Source: G963662905 sp963676415 (GTDB lineage: Bacteria; Bacteroidota; Bacteroidia; Bacteroidales; WRLA01). Taken from it: a DNA stretch of 64,000 bases. The DNA lies in contig OY781097.1 in the NCBI GenBank assembly GCA_963676415.1, forward strand, positions 4,216,001 to 4,280,000. Reading direction: 5' to 3'. This document shows positions 36,264 through 46,246 of the stretch, one piece after another (the first letter of the stretch is position 1; every line of letters begins with the position of its first letter). The notes below the pieces were generated by a model, which was given only the letters and a program-made list of their open reading frames with translations, had not been told where the DNA came from and searched no databases. The translations under genes and the position numbers were made by a program.

Positions 36264-37400
36264 TTACTGCATTTTCGCATTGATTTCTTTGAGTTTGTCC
36301 ATCATTTTCAAACGGGTATAAATCTCTTTGAGGGAAATCATGGTATTTTGATCTTCCGGCATCACTTCATGCGCTTTTTCGAGATAAGGAAGTGCTTTAC
36401 CAAAAGCTTCATCAGCCTGTGCTTTAAGCTTATCGTACTTATCGGTTTCATTCAGAGGAAGGTTATTGGCTTCGGTGAGCACATTTACTGCATCGTTAAA
36501 ATAAATTGCGCCGAGGTTAAAGAGGGCATCAAAATAATCATCTTTGATTTCAATTGCTTTGATGTATGCCTGCTCAGCTTCTTCCAAATTTCCGAGAGCT
36601 TCATGGTTTGTACCAAGTGCGAAGAAAATGGTATGGTTTGTAGGATCCTGTTCGGCTGCCTGTTTGAGGTTAGCCAATGCGCCTTCATTATCTCCTGTGG
36701 ACAAGAAAAGGTTCGTTTGTGCAATCAGGATGCTAAAATCTTCCGGATAACGTACGCGTGCGTCTGCAATAACTTCAAAAGCTTTTGTAGTGTCGCCAAG
36801 TCCTTTGTATGCGTTGGCCATTGACCCGTAAATGGCCGGGTCGTTATATTCCATTTCGATTAACTGGCCATAAATATCAAGTGCTTTTTGAAACTGACCG
36901 GCTTTTTCGGCACAAACAGCTGCATTCAGATAAGATGATGTATCAACAGAGCCAAGGATCGCATTTACGTCAGCTGATTTCAGGAACCCATCCGCTGCAG
37001 CGCCAAAATCATTGTTGTTATAGTTCTGGACACCTTCATTATAATACTGACCGGCAATGAACATTAGGTTTTTGGTAGCATCAACCTTATGGCGGCCCTT
37101 TGTATCCAGTTCCATACATTTTTTGTAGGACTCCAGGGATTTTTCCAATGCTCCTTCTTTAAGGTCAGCATACTGTGGGTCTTCACTGATGGCTACTTTC
37201 AACCATATCTCGCCACGATAAACCCATGTTTTTGCATCGTTCATGGTTTTTTCGTGTGTAATTGTTGGTTCAATGTATTTTACAGCATCAGCAAGTTTGT
37301 CTTTGCGCATCGCATTGTATGCACTTGTGCGGGAAGACTTCTGTCCGAAAGTCACATTTACTACCAGCAAAGCGACGATAATAAAAACTATTTTCTTCAT
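36264..37400 (-). CDS. Periplasmic tetratricopeptide repeat protein
   Basis: 378 residues with a signal peptide (MKKIVFIIVALLVVNVTFG, cleaved before QKSS). The mature protein is a row of about eight TPR-like helix pairs, with typical phrases such as ALDIYGQLIEMEYNDPAIYGSMANAY, TNHTIFFALGTNHEALGNL and FDALFNLGAIYFNDA. These form a scaffold for protein contacts in the periplasm; no enzyme part is seen. A TATATTTGC -7 box lies at 37451-37443. It stands between gyrA and the M14 peptidase, has its own promoter box and terminator, and so is a single-gene unit. Confidence 0.85.
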   Translation of the reverse strand: MKKIVFIIVALLVVNVTFGQKSSRTSAYNAMRKDKLADAVKYIEPTITHEKTMNDAKTWVYRGEIWLKVAISEDPQYADLKEGALEKSLESYKKCMELDTKGRHKVDATKNLMFIAGQYYNEGVQNYNNNDFGAAADGFLKSADVNAILGSVDTSSYLNAAVCAEKAGQFQKALDIYGQLIEMEYNDPAIYGSMANAYKGLGDTTKAFEVIADARVRYPEDFSILIAQTNLFLSTGDNEGALANLKQAAEQDPTNHTIFFALGTNHEALGNLEEAEQAYIKAIEIKDDYFDALFNLGAIYFNDAVNVLTEANNLPLNETDKYDKLKAQADEAFGKALPYLEKAHEVMPEDQNTMISLKEIYTRLKMMDKLKEINAKMQ

Positions 37401-37442
37401 TTCTGTCTATGTTTTGAATTGTTTAATGCCATCCTAAAAACG

Positions 37443-37451
37443 GCAAATATA
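37443..37451 (-). promoter_or_regulatory. -7 box TATATTTGC before the TPR gene
   Basis: Minus-strand TATATTTGC is a full consensus match 42 bases before the ATG at 37400. Confidence 0.5.
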
Positions 37452-37538
37452 ATATTTAAGCACCTTATGACTGCAATATTTCTGCCAAACTTTTCATTAA
37501 ATCTGATTCAAAGCCCAAAAAAATACAAGCTAAGTGTT

Positions 37539-40121
37539 TTAAGCTTCGGGTCCCTCTTCGGCCTCTTCACTATCAGATTCCTGATTTTCAACAGTTTCAT
37601 CAGCGGAGGACTCCTCTGTTTCCGGGTTTTCGCCTGTTAATTCTTCGGCTTCCTGAACTTCGGTATTTTCCTCTTCTTCTTCCTCCCGGGGAACCGTTGT
37701 TACAGCTGCAATCGCATCTCCCTCACGTAAATTGATAAGCCTGACACCCTGAGTGGCCCTTCCCATAATGCGAAGATCGGCAACATTCATCCGGATCAGT
37801 GTACCATTACGTGTAATTATAATGAGGTCATATTCATCTTTCACAGACTTAATGGCGATAAGCTCTCCGGTTTTATCAGTAATACTGATGGTTTTAACAC
37901 CTTTACCACCGCGGTTGGTTTCGCGGTAATCGTCCAAAAGCGAACGCTTACCATAGCCATTTTCCGAAACCACAAGAATATTGTGCTCATTATCTTCTAC
38001 ACAGATCATTCCAACGACTTCATCGTTCTCGTTGGCCAGGCTGATGCCCCGGACGCCAGAAGCATTACGTCCCATTGGGCGCACTTTATCTTCACTGAAA
38101 CGGATGGCACGGCCACTGCGCAGGGCGAGCATAACCTCACTGGACCCGGTAGTCATGCGCGCTTCGAGCAGTCGGTCATCCTCACGGATTGTGACGGCAT
38201 TGATACCGTTTTGCCTTGGCCGTGAATAGGCTTCAAGCGAAGTTTTCTTAATTACACCTTTACTAGTACATAGCGTGATGTAGTTATTATCTACATATTC
38301 CTGATCTTTGAGGTCTTTCACATTGATAAATGCACGCACTGTGTCATCCTGATCGATTCGGATGAGGTTTTGGATTGCACGGCCTTTGGATGTTTTGACC
38401 CCTTCTGGGATTTCAAAAACACGTAACCAGAAACATTTACCCTTTTCGGTAAAGAAAAGCATAAAGTTGTGCATTTGTGCATGGAAGATATATTCAATGA
38501 AATCATTATCCCTTGTTTTGGAACCGGTAGCTCCAACTCCTCCCCTTGCCTGCACTCTGTATTCGCGAAGAACGGTACGTTTGATATACCCCATTTTGGA
38601 AATGGTAACCACAACATCTTCGTTGGGAATGGTGTCTTCCAAACGGAAATCCTGTGCAGAATACTCAATTTCGGTGCGGGTTTCATCGCCAAATCTTTCC
38701 TTCACATCGCGGAGGTCGTCTTTCAGGATTTCCATGCGCAAGGCTTCATCGGCCAATACACTTTTGTAATACTCAATCATTTTCATGAGTTCATCGTATT
38801 CGGCCTGCAGTTTATCACGTTCCAGACCGGTAAGCGCCTGTAAGCGTAGTGCAAGGATTGCTTTGGCCTGTTCTTCCGAAAATTCAAATTTCTCCATCAA
38901 TCCCTCACGGGCGATTTCGGGTGTTTTGGAAGCACGGATCAGGGCTATGATTTCGTCAATATGGTCGAGCGCTTTGAGCAGTCCTTCGAGGATATGCGCC
39001 CGTTTTTCGGCTTGGGCCAGTTCATATCTGGTTTTACGCAACAGCACTTCATGGCGGTGATCAATAAAATGCCTGATAATGTCTTTCAAGTTAAGCATCA
39101 TCGGACGACCATGCACCAGTGCGATATTGTTCACACTGAAGGATGTCTGCAAAGCGGTCATCTGATAGAGCTTGTTCAGGATTACATCCGGCATGGCATC
39201 GCGCTTCAGATCGTAAACAATCCGCATGCCGTTACGGTCGGATTCATCACGAATATCAGCAATGCCATCGAGCTTTTTATCATTAACCAAATCGGCAGTT
39301 TTCTTAATCATTTCTGCCTTATTGACCTGATACGGGATTGAAGTGACAATAATGCGGCTTCTGCCGTTATCATCTTCATCGATTTCGGCAACACCGCGCA
39401 TCATTACTCGGCCTCGGCCGGTTTCATAAGCCTCGCGCACACCATCATAGCCATAAATTTTAGCACCTGTCGGAAAGTCAGGGGCTTTGATAAATTTCAT
39501 CAGCTCATCAATGGTAATGTCATGGTTATCTATATAAGCAATGCATCCATCAACAACTTCATTCAGGTTATGTGGCGGCATATTGGTAGCCATACCCACG
39601 GCAATACCTGATGCACCATTGACCAAAAGGTTTGGGATACGGGCCGGAAGCACCGTAGGTTCTTTAAGGGAATCATCAAAATTCAACTGATGATCTACCG
39701 TATCTTTGTCAATATCGGCCAGCATTTCTTCCGCAATTTTCTGCATGCGCGCCTCTGTATAACGCATTGCTGCAGGGCTGTCACCATCAACAGAGCCGAA
39801 GTTTCCCTGACCATCAATCATGGGGTAACGCAGCGACCAGGGCTGTGCCATACGTACCATCGTATCATATACGGAAGTATCACCATGGGGATGATATTTA
39901 CCCAGCACTTCACCAACGATACGGGCTGATTTTTTGTAGGAACGGTTGGAAAGGATTCCTAAATCGTACATTCCGTAGAGCACCCTGCGGTGAACCGGCT
40001 TCAAACCGTCACGTACATCGGGTAAGGCACGGGATACGATAACTGACATTGAATAATCAATGTAAGCAGTCTTCATCTGATCTTCAATATCGACTTTAAC
40101 TATTTTTTCGCCTTCACTCAT
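37539..40121 (-). CDS. gyrA: DNA gyrase subunit A
   Basis: 860 residues. Catalytic subunit that cuts and rejoins DNA during ATP-driven negative supercoiling together with GyrB. The N-terminus has the IDYSMSVIVSRALPDVRDGLK signature in part, the quinolone-contact region KYHPHGDTSVYD, and the active Tyr121 in AAMRYTEARM. Six C-terminal beta-pinwheel repeats are visible, including the GyrA box-like QARGGVGATG at the start of the wrapping domain and RGGKGVKTI. The tail from about residue 808 is a long acidic stretch rich in Glu, seen in some gyrases as a regulator of DNA wrapping. The position equal to E. coli Ser83 is Thr82. It is transcribed away from clpC. Confidence 0.97.
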   Translation of the reverse strand: MSEGEKIVKVDIEDQMKTAYIDYSMSVIVSRALPDVRDGLKPVHRRVLYGMYDLGILSNRSYKKSARIVGEVLGKYHPHGDTSVYDTMVRMAQPWSLRYPMIDGQGNFGSVDGDSPAAMRYTEARMQKIAEEMLADIDKDTVDHQLNFDDSLKEPTVLPARIPNLLVNGASGIAVGMATNMPPHNLNEVVDGCIAYIDNHDITIDELMKFIKAPDFPTGAKIYGYDGVREAYETGRGRVMMRGVAEIDEDDNGRSRIIVTSIPYQVNKAEMIKKTADLVNDKKLDGIADIRDESDRNGMRIVYDLKRDAMPDVILNKLYQMTALQTSFSVNNIALVHGRPMMLNLKDIIRHFIDHRHEVLLRKTRYELAQAEKRAHILEGLLKALDHIDEIIALIRASKTPEIAREGLMEKFEFSEEQAKAILALRLQALTGLERDKLQAEYDELMKMIEYYKSVLADEALRMEILKDDLRDVKERFGDETRTEIEYSAQDFRLEDTIPNEDVVVTISKMGYIKRTVLREYRVQARGGVGATGSKTRDNDFIEYIFHAQMHNFMLFFTEKGKCFWLRVFEIPEGVKTSKGRAIQNLIRIDQDDTVRAFINVKDLKDQEYVDNNYITLCTSKGVIKKTSLEAYSRPRQNGINAVTIREDDRLLEARMTTGSSEVMLALRSGRAIRFSEDKVRPMGRNASGVRGISLANENDEVVGMICVEDNEHNILVVSENGYGKRSLLDDYRETNRGGKGVKTISITDKTGELIAIKSVKDEYDLIIITRNGTLIRMNVADLRIMGRATQGVRLINLREGDAIAAVTTVPREEEEEENTEVQEAEELTGENPETEESSADETVENQESDSEEAEEGPEA

Positions 40122-40394
40122 ATTTTAAAACTTAAATCTCTCAAAAACAATTAGTTAAAAATAACATAATAAGACCACGAATATACGCTTTTTTTCAGTC
40201 TTATTTGCTTGTCTAGCCCTCTAATATTACTAACATGAGCATGTTGAAAAAAAAGGCACATTATTTGATAGTAAGCCATTGATGAAAGCTATTTTTGGAC
40301 AACTTTAAACAATCATTATGTTTTGAACTTTAGTTTCAGTCTAGGGTTTTATCTAAGTGTTCATTAATAGATATTTAGGGGCTAAATTATTAAT
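40122..40394. other. Divergent promoter region between gyrA and clpC
   Basis: 273 bp of AT-rich DNA must hold start signals for both genes. No clean TTTG/TAnnTTTG pair was found on either strand, and no hairpin with a T-run is present. Confidence 0.5.
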
Positions 40395-42983
40395 ATGGAA
40401 GCGAAATTCAGTCAAAGGGTAAAAGATGTTTTACAATACAGCCGGGAAGAAGCTGTACGTCTCGGCAATACATATATTGGGGTAGAACATCTGTTTTTAG
40501 GTATTTTGCGCGAAGGTCAAGGCCTTGCTGTGAAAATACTGAACAATTTGAATGTCAACCTGACATCAATCAAGAAATCAATAGAAAACAGCGTTCCTAC
40601 TTCTGGCGAGCCTCGTATTGCGCCCGAAAACCTGCCATTAATCAAACAAGCTGAAAAGGCCCTGAAAATCACTTATCTAGAAAGCAAATATTTTAAAAGT
40701 GAACTCATTGGCACAGAGCATTTGCTGCTGGCCATAGTTAAAGATCAAAACAACCTGGTTTCCCAATCATTGGGAAAGCTTAAGATTGGATATAACGACA
40801 TTATGGAAGAATTAAAAGCTATTAGCAACATAGGCTCCGGTGATGAAGTCCGGAGGGAATTCCCCCAGGCTGATATAGGGGGCGGTGGCACTGCCGATGA
40901 TGAAGGTGATATAGCCGAAGGAGGAAAGCAATCTGGAAAAACACGCAAAAGCGGCGACCCGAAATCGAAGACACCTGTTTTGGATAATTTTGGCCGAGAT
41001 ATTACACGCCTTGCGGAAGAAAAACGTTTGGACCCAATTGTTGGCCGCGAGAAAGAACTTGAGCGTATTGCACAGATTTTAAGCCGCCGCAAGAAAAACA
41101 ACCCGATTCTTATTGGTGAACCTGGCGTTGGCAAATCGGCTATTGCCGAAGGTTTGGCGATAAATATTGTAGAACGAAAGGTTTCACGAGCCCTTTTCAA
41201 TAAAAGGCTGATCGCATTGGACCTGGGCTCACTGGTTGCGGGCACAAAATACCGTGGGCAATTTGAAGAGCGCATGAAAGCCGTTTTAAATGAACTGCAA
41301 AACAATCCGGACATCATCCTTTTTATTGATGAAATCCATACCATTGTGGGTGCAGGCAATGCTTCCGGTTCGCTGGATGCCTCCAATATGTTCAAACCGG
41401 CCCTGGCGCGTGGCGAAATTCAGTGCATCGGTTCCACAACACTTGATGAATACCGTCAGTTTATTGAAAAAGACGGAGCACTGGAACGCCGTTTCCAGAA
41501 AATTATGGTGGAGCCTACATCGCCCGACGAAACCCGCACAATTTTGCACAACATCAAAGAAAAATATGAAGACCATCATTTGGTCAAATATGATGACGAT
41601 GCCATAGAAGCCTGTGTTTCACTGACGAACCGCTATATGAGCGACCGTTACTTGCCAGACAAAGCCATTGACGCACTTGATGAAGCCGGTTCAAGGGTTC
41701 ATATCACCAATATCAGGGTGCCACAGCAAATTGTTAAACTGGAAGAAGACATCGAAAACCTTCGTCAATTAAAAACCGGTGCCATAAAAAGCCAGAAATT
41801 TGAAGAAGCCGCTGCATTCCGTGATTCAGAACGTAAATGCCTGGCACAATTGGATATCGAAAAGAAAAAATGGGAAGAAAACTCCAAAATCAACCGTGAA
41901 GCCGTTTCGGAACAAAATGTAGCTGAAGTTGTAGCTATGATGACCGGTGTGCCCGTTCAGCGCATTGCTCAAAACGAAAGCAACCGTCTTTTAAAGATGG
42001 AAGAAGAGTTGGAAGGCAGCGTTATCGGACAGGATGAACCCATTAAAAAGGTTGTAAAAGCCATCCGTAGAAACCGTTCCGGTCTCAAAGATCCCAATAA
42101 ACCGATTGGAACTTTTATCTTTCTGGGACCAACAGGTGTTGGCAAAACCCACTTAGCCAAGGTTTTGGCACGTTATCTTTTTGACACAGAAGATGCCCTC
42201 ATCCGCATAGATATGAGTGAATACATGGAAAAATTTGCCGTATCTCGTTTGGTGGGAGCGCCTCCAGGTTATGTTGGCTACGAAGAAGGTGGCCAGCTTA
42301 CCGAAAAAGTACGCCGTAAACCCTACTCCATCATTTTGCTTGATGAAATTGAAAAAGCGCATCCGGATGTATTCCACTTATTGCTGCAAGTACTTGATGA
42401 TGGCCAGCTAACCGATAGCTTTGGAAGAAAAGTAGATTTCAAAAACACCATCATCATTATGACATCAAACATTGGTTCGCGCCAATTGAAAGATTTCGGA
42501 ACCGGTGTTGGATTTAACACCAGTGCACGCTATAGCAACAGCAGCGAACTGGCACGCGGTGTTATTGAAAATGCACTAAAAAAATCATTTGCACCGGAAT
42601 TCCTCAACCGAATTGATGATGTAATGATCTTCAACTCCTTAAGCCGTGACGACATCCAGAAAATCATTGAGATTGAACTTCTCGAACTGTATAATCGCAT
42701 TCACAATTTGGGCTATAAGATTCGTGTTTCAGCAGCTGCAAAGAGTTTTATTGCCGACAAAGGATATGATGAACAATTTGGCGCCCGCCCGCTCAAGCGT
42801 GCAATCCAAAAGTATATTGAAGATAATCTTGCTGAAGAAATCATCAAATCAAGCCTGAGCGAGGGTGATATCATCCAGATTGATTATGATGATAAAAAAG
42901 AAGATGTCCGCGTGAAAATAAAAAAGGGTCAGCAAAAACCTAAGTTGCCTGAAAGTACTTCGGGTGTCATTGACAAAAACTAA
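40395..42983 (+). CDS. clpC: ClpC-type AAA+ protein-unfolding ATPase
   Basis: 862 residues. Two Clp N-repeats (about 5-70 and 80-150) are followed by a glycine/acidic linker. The first AAA domain has Walker A GEPGVGKS (241-248) and Walker B LFIDEIHT. A middle domain includes a UVR-like segment (about 462-482, KSQKFEEAAAFRDSE). The second AAA domain has GPTGVGKT (578-585) and ILLDEIEKAH. The short middle domain with UVR motif marks ClpC and not ClpB. With ClpP it degrades proteins in the cytoplasm; no adaptor or clpP gene is in the window. A bidirectional terminator follows. Confidence 0.92.
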   Translation: MEAKFSQRVKDVLQYSREEAVRLGNTYIGVEHLFLGILREGQGLAVKILNNLNVNLTSIKKSIENSVPTSGEPRIAPENLPLIKQAEKALKITYLESKYFKSELIGTEHLLLAIVKDQNNLVSQSLGKLKIGYNDIMEELKAISNIGSGDEVRREFPQADIGGGGTADDEGDIAEGGKQSGKTRKSGDPKSKTPVLDNFGRDITRLAEEKRLDPIVGREKELERIAQILSRRKKNNPILIGEPGVGKSAIAEGLAINIVERKVSRALFNKRLIALDLGSLVAGTKYRGQFEERMKAVLNELQNNPDIILFIDEIHTIVGAGNASGSLDASNMFKPALARGEIQCIGSTTLDEYRQFIEKDGALERRFQKIMVEPTSPDETRTILHNIKEKYEDHHLVKYDDDAIEACVSLTNRYMSDRYLPDKAIDALDEAGSRVHITNIRVPQQIVKLEEDIENLRQLKTGAIKSQKFEEAAAFRDSERKCLAQLDIEKKKWEENSKINREAVSEQNVAEVVAMMTGVPVQRIAQNESNRLLKMEEELEGSVIGQDEPIKKVVKAIRRNRSGLKDPNKPIGTFIFLGPTGVGKTHLAKVLARYLFDTEDALIRIDMSEYMEKFAVSRLVGAPPGYVGYEEGGQLTEKVRRKPYSIILLDEIEKAHPDVFHLLLQVLDDGQLTDSFGRKVDFKNTIIIMTSNIGSRQLKDFGTGVGFNTSARYSNSSELARGVIENALKKSFAPEFLNRIDDVMIFNSLSRDDIQKIIEIELLELYNRIHNLGYKIRVSAAAKSFIADKGYDEQFGARPLKRAIQKYIEDNLAEEIIKSSLSEGDIIQIDYDDKKEDVRVKIKKGQQKPKLPESTSGVIDKN

Positions 42984-42997
42984 AATCCGGATCAATC

Positions 42998-43035
42998 AAA
43001 AAAGCACATAGCCAAAGAAACTATGTGCTTTTTTT
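42998..43035. terminator. Bidirectional terminator between clpC and the etf operon
   Basis: AAAAAAGCACATAG (42998-43011) pairs with CTATGTGCTTTTTT (43021-43034); it has T-runs on both strands and serves both converging units. Confidence 0.92.
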
Positions 43036-43053
43036 ATGACAAACAAAAAAATG

Positions 43054-43785
43054 CTATAATCTTTCCATTTCCAACTCATATTGCGTCGTAGTTTTGTTTG
43101 TCCTATCCTTATCACCATTCAAGAACCCCCTGATTTGTTCATTAACAGCTTCATTGCTCTGGTTAAAATAAATAATCCTGAATGAGAATCCATCATTCAG
43201 GTAATACAGCTTCGTATTTTCATTTTCGTTAGAAATGATGCAGGCTGAATCGCAATCAACTTGATTTTTGCCAAGATATTTTTGTGACAAACCAGTAATT
43301 ACCGCCTCGGCATCAACCTCTGATTTTTCTCCAAAACAATACTCCCCAAGGAAAAAGCGTTTTTCGAGGAAGAAATACAAAAGACGGACATTCGCTCCAA
43401 AAAGCACATCAGAATATCCGAATACCTCACCAATGCTTTCATTCAACAAAAAAACAGAATAAAAATCAGGTCTGCCCAACTTCTTTAAAAGCTTCGGTTT
43501 TTTTTCAAAAAACTTTGCATTTTCAAAAGATATCGGCTTCAATGTTTTCTGTTTTATACAGCCTTTATCACCAAAAAACATATAGATGTGGTTAATCACA
43601 TCATCTTTAATTGCAACGGAACCTGGACTCTTCTTAAAAAAATACTTAAAAACAGCTACATAAGCAAAGCTGTAACGTCCTTTTACTAACCTGACTATCA
43701 AAAGGGCAAAGAAACGGTAATTAAGCGTAACAATAATCAAGAACAAGGCCAAGGTTCCGAGAACTAACATCATCGGAAAACCCAT
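43054..43785 (-). CDS. Membrane-anchored protein of unknown function (paralogue of the next gene)
   Basis: 243 residues. One strong hydrophobic segment at the N-terminus (MMLVLGTLALFLIIVTLNY) anchors it, and the rest is soluble. It shares an ordered series of phrases with the gene at 43816: VRLVKGRYSFAYV, a DDVxxH motif followed by FF, PDFYSV, FFLGEYCFGE and a Gln-Lys-Tyr helix. No known domain was recognised. It is the last gene of the run that begins with etfB, 30 bp after its paralogue, and ends at the shared terminator. Function unknown. Confidence 0.7.
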   Translation of the reverse strand: MGFPMMLVLGTLALFLIIVTLNYRFFALLIVRLVKGRYSFAYVAVFKYFFKKSPGSVAIKDDVINHIYMFFGDKGCIKQKTLKPISFENAKFFEKKPKLLKKLGRPDFYSVFLLNESIGEVFGYSDVLFGANVRLLYFFLEKRFFLGEYCFGEKSEVDAEAVITGLSQKYLGKNQVDCDSACIISNENENTKLYYLNDGFSFRIIYFNQSNEAVNEQIRGFLNGDKDRTNKTTTQYELEMERL

Positions 43786-43815
43786 AGATAAAATATTTAG
43801 TCCATATCCACCACT

Positions 43816-44499
43816 TTACAGGCGGTTAAAATCTTCTTCAGCAAGATAACCCGAGAAACGTGACTTTGTTTTAAGCCTGCCGCTTTCAAGAAAGGTATCT
43901 AATTTTACTTTTACCAACTCATTTTGGTTAAAATACCGGATAGCAATGGCAAAACCGGTATGTTCTGCATGAAGCACGGCCCCATTGCCATCCTTAATAA
44001 AAAATTTACCTTCCTCAAGATTGTCATCTCCGGAGGAAACGCCATATTTTTCCAATAAGGAAGAAAACAACTTCTCACTGTCAAGTTTACGGGCATCGGA
44101 GAAATAATATTCACCCATAAAAAACTCATTATCTACAAAATAATAATTCTCCTTTGTTTTTATGGAGAAAAACTCTGTAAGGTAACCAAAGGCTTTGATT
44201 TCAACGCCCTGTTCTTTCGTAACTGAATAAAAATCGGATTTCCCTTTTTGCCGAAACAAGTCCTTGTACTTTATAAAAAATTCAGAAGAAGCAAACTTAA
44301 TGGATTGTTTGGTTTTAAATATGGGAAGATTATCGCGATTTTCAAAAAACTTAATAAAATGCATCACGACATCATCCTCATAACAGGGCTTAAAAGGACT
44401 TCTCCGATTGTAGTCCTTATGAACCTGCACGTAATCATAGCTATAAGTGCCTTTGAACAAACGTACTATAAACTGATCAAACCAAAACATAGATACCAC
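43816..44499 (-). CDS. Protein of unknown function, paralogue of 43054-43785
   Basis: 227 residues. It resembles the next gene along most of its length (VRLFKGTYSYDYV, DDVVMHFIKFF, SDFYSVTKEQG, NEFFMGEYYFSDARK) but lacks the long N-terminal membrane segment, so it may be soluble or only weakly attached through MVSMFWFDQFIVRLF. Gaps of 22 bp to the acyl-CoA dehydrogenase gene upstream and 30 bp to the paralogue downstream suggest one transcript. A role linked to the electron-transfer flavoprotein genes is possible but unsupported beyond position. Confidence 0.65.
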   Translation of the reverse strand: MVSMFWFDQFIVRLFKGTYSYDYVQVHKDYNRRSPFKPCYEDDVVMHFIKFFENRDNLPIFKTKQSIKFASSEFFIKYKDLFRQKGKSDFYSVTKEQGVEIKAFGYLTEFFSIKTKENYYFVDNEFFMGEYYFSDARKLDSEKLFSSLLEKYGVSSGDDNLEEGKFFIKDGNGAVLHAEHTGFAIAIRYFNQNELVKVKLDTFLESGRLKTKSRFSGYLAEEDFNRL

Positions 44500-44521
44500 T
44501 TTAATTGCCGAGCAAATCTAA

Positions 44522-46225
44522 TCAAAATTTGAAGCCACCTAGGGTTTTATCATCAAAAGTTTCGATAAACTTAAGGTGTTCGGCGCATTTTGCTCCGGCA
44601 TACTGGACGAAAATTCCGGCAGAGCGGCTGTAATCCTCTGTCCTGTTGGCATCCTGAACCAAAAGGTGACTCATAATGATATATCCTGCAATTTCCACCA
44701 TACGGCGGGCATGGAAATCCCAAAGCTCTGAATCTTCCTTTTCCTGAACAAATTTAACAATGCGCTCATACTCCATGCTCAGATCCGCAAGTGTTTTGAT
44801 AAGATGTTCCAGTTCTGGCTTTACTTTCATTGCCTGATATTCCAGCATTGCCTTAAGGAAAGCACCATTACCAACACCACGGATTGCGGCAACAACCTGC
44901 AGTTGCGATGTTCCTTCGTAAATAGTTGTAATACGTGCATCACGGTAGATACGTTCAATCGGGAAATCTTTCATAAAACCTGTTCCACCATGCACCTGAA
45001 GGGAATCATATGCAATTTCGTTGGAATATTCACTACTAAAAAGTTTGAGCAGCGGTGTGAAGATATCGGCCAGTTTCTGGTATTTTTTTAGTTCCAGGCG
45101 TTCTTCTTTTTCCAAACGCCGCCCTTCCTGAAGGTGGGTATATGTTTTATAAATATCTACAAAGCGGCTTGTTTCATAAAGAAGTGAGCGAATAGCATCA
45201 GTTTTGACGCGCATCATGGTCAGCATTTCGTAAACCGCCGGATATTTGATAATCGCTTTTCCAAACTGTTCGCGTTCTTCCGCATATTTCAATGCTTCGC
45301 GATATGCAGCCTCTGCAATACCTACTGATTGTGCTCCAACACCCAAACGTGCCGAATTCATCAATGCCATTACATATTTGATCAGGCCCATTTTGCGGTC
45401 GCCGATCAGTTTTGCCGGGGCATTATTGAATACCAGCTCACAGGTTGGAGATCCTTTGATTCCCAGTTTATTTTCGATACGGCGTACTGTAACAGCCTGT
45501 TCTGCACGGTCATACACAAATAAAGAAAGTCCACGTGCGTCGCTGGTCCCTTCTTCGGAACGTGCCAATACAAGTGAAACATCAGCATCACCATTGGTAA
45601 TAAAGCGCTTCACACCATTAAGGAACCAGGTATCTTTATCAGCATCATAAGTCGCTTTCAGTTGTACACTTTGCAAGTCGGAACCGGCATCCGGCTCAGT
45701 AAGGTCCATTGCAGCCGTAGCACCTTTTTCAAAACGCGGCAGGAATTCGTTTTTGATTTCCTCGGAACCAAATTCGTGAATGGTTTCGGCGCAATCCTGC
45801 AAGCCCCAGATATTGGCGAAACCGGCATCGGCACGGGACACAATTTCTGCAGCCATCACATAAGGTACTATGGAAAAATTAAGACCGCCATATTTACGCG
45901 GCAACGACATCCCGATAAGGCCGGCATTTACCAGCGCATCGTAGTTTTCTTGCGTACCGCGTGCATAAATTACTTCGTTGTTTACGATTTTTGGGCCTTC
46001 ATGATCCACTGATTCGGCATTTTCTGCGATGATATCACCACAAATCTCACCTACAATTTCCAGGGTTTTATCATAGCTGTCCAAGGCATCCTCAAAATCC
46101 TGAGGAGCATAATCGTATTTTTCTTTGTCCTCGTAAGCATTCTCTTTGAGGGCTACAATTTTTTCCATCAGGGGATGTTCGAGATGGAATTTCAGGTTTT
46201 TATTATCGGTATAAAAATTAGCCAT
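44522..46225 (-). CDS. Acyl-CoA dehydrogenase with C-terminal extension
   Basis: 567 residues, against about 380 for the simple enzymes; the extra part is the C-terminal helical region seen in long-chain types. FAD enzyme that makes trans-2-enoyl-CoA from acyl-CoA. Landmarks are MDLTEPDAGSDLQSV (residues about 153-167), GVKRFITNGD, LGIKGSPTCELVF, SARLGVGAQSVGIAE, YAEEREQFGKAI, and QVHGGTGFMKDFPIERIYRD with ITTIYEGTSQLQV. The electron-transfer flavoprotein genes directly upstream (21-bp gap) are the natural electron acceptors. Whether it acts in fatty acid oxidation or in crotonyl-CoA reduction cannot be decided here. Confidence 0.93.
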   Translation of the reverse strand: MANFYTDNKNLKFHLEHPLMEKIVALKENAYEDKEKYDYAPQDFEDALDSYDKTLEIVGEICGDIIAENAESVDHEGPKIVNNEVIYARGTQENYDALVNAGLIGMSLPRKYGGLNFSIVPYVMAAEIVSRADAGFANIWGLQDCAETIHEFGSEEIKNEFLPRFEKGATAAMDLTEPDAGSDLQSVQLKATYDADKDTWFLNGVKRFITNGDADVSLVLARSEEGTSDARGLSLFVYDRAEQAVTVRRIENKLGIKGSPTCELVFNNAPAKLIGDRKMGLIKYVMALMNSARLGVGAQSVGIAEAAYREALKYAEEREQFGKAIIKYPAVYEMLTMMRVKTDAIRSLLYETSRFVDIYKTYTHLQEGRRLEKEERLELKKYQKLADIFTPLLKLFSSEYSNEIAYDSLQVHGGTGFMKDFPIERIYRDARITTIYEGTSQLQVVAAIRGVGNGAFLKAMLEYQAMKVKPELEHLIKTLADLSMEYERIVKFVQEKEDSELWDFHARRMVEIAGYIIMSHLLVQDANRTEDYSRSAGIFVQYAGAKCAEHLKFIETFDDKTLGGFKF

Positions 46226-46246
46226 TTTATGAATCGTCTAAATTGA

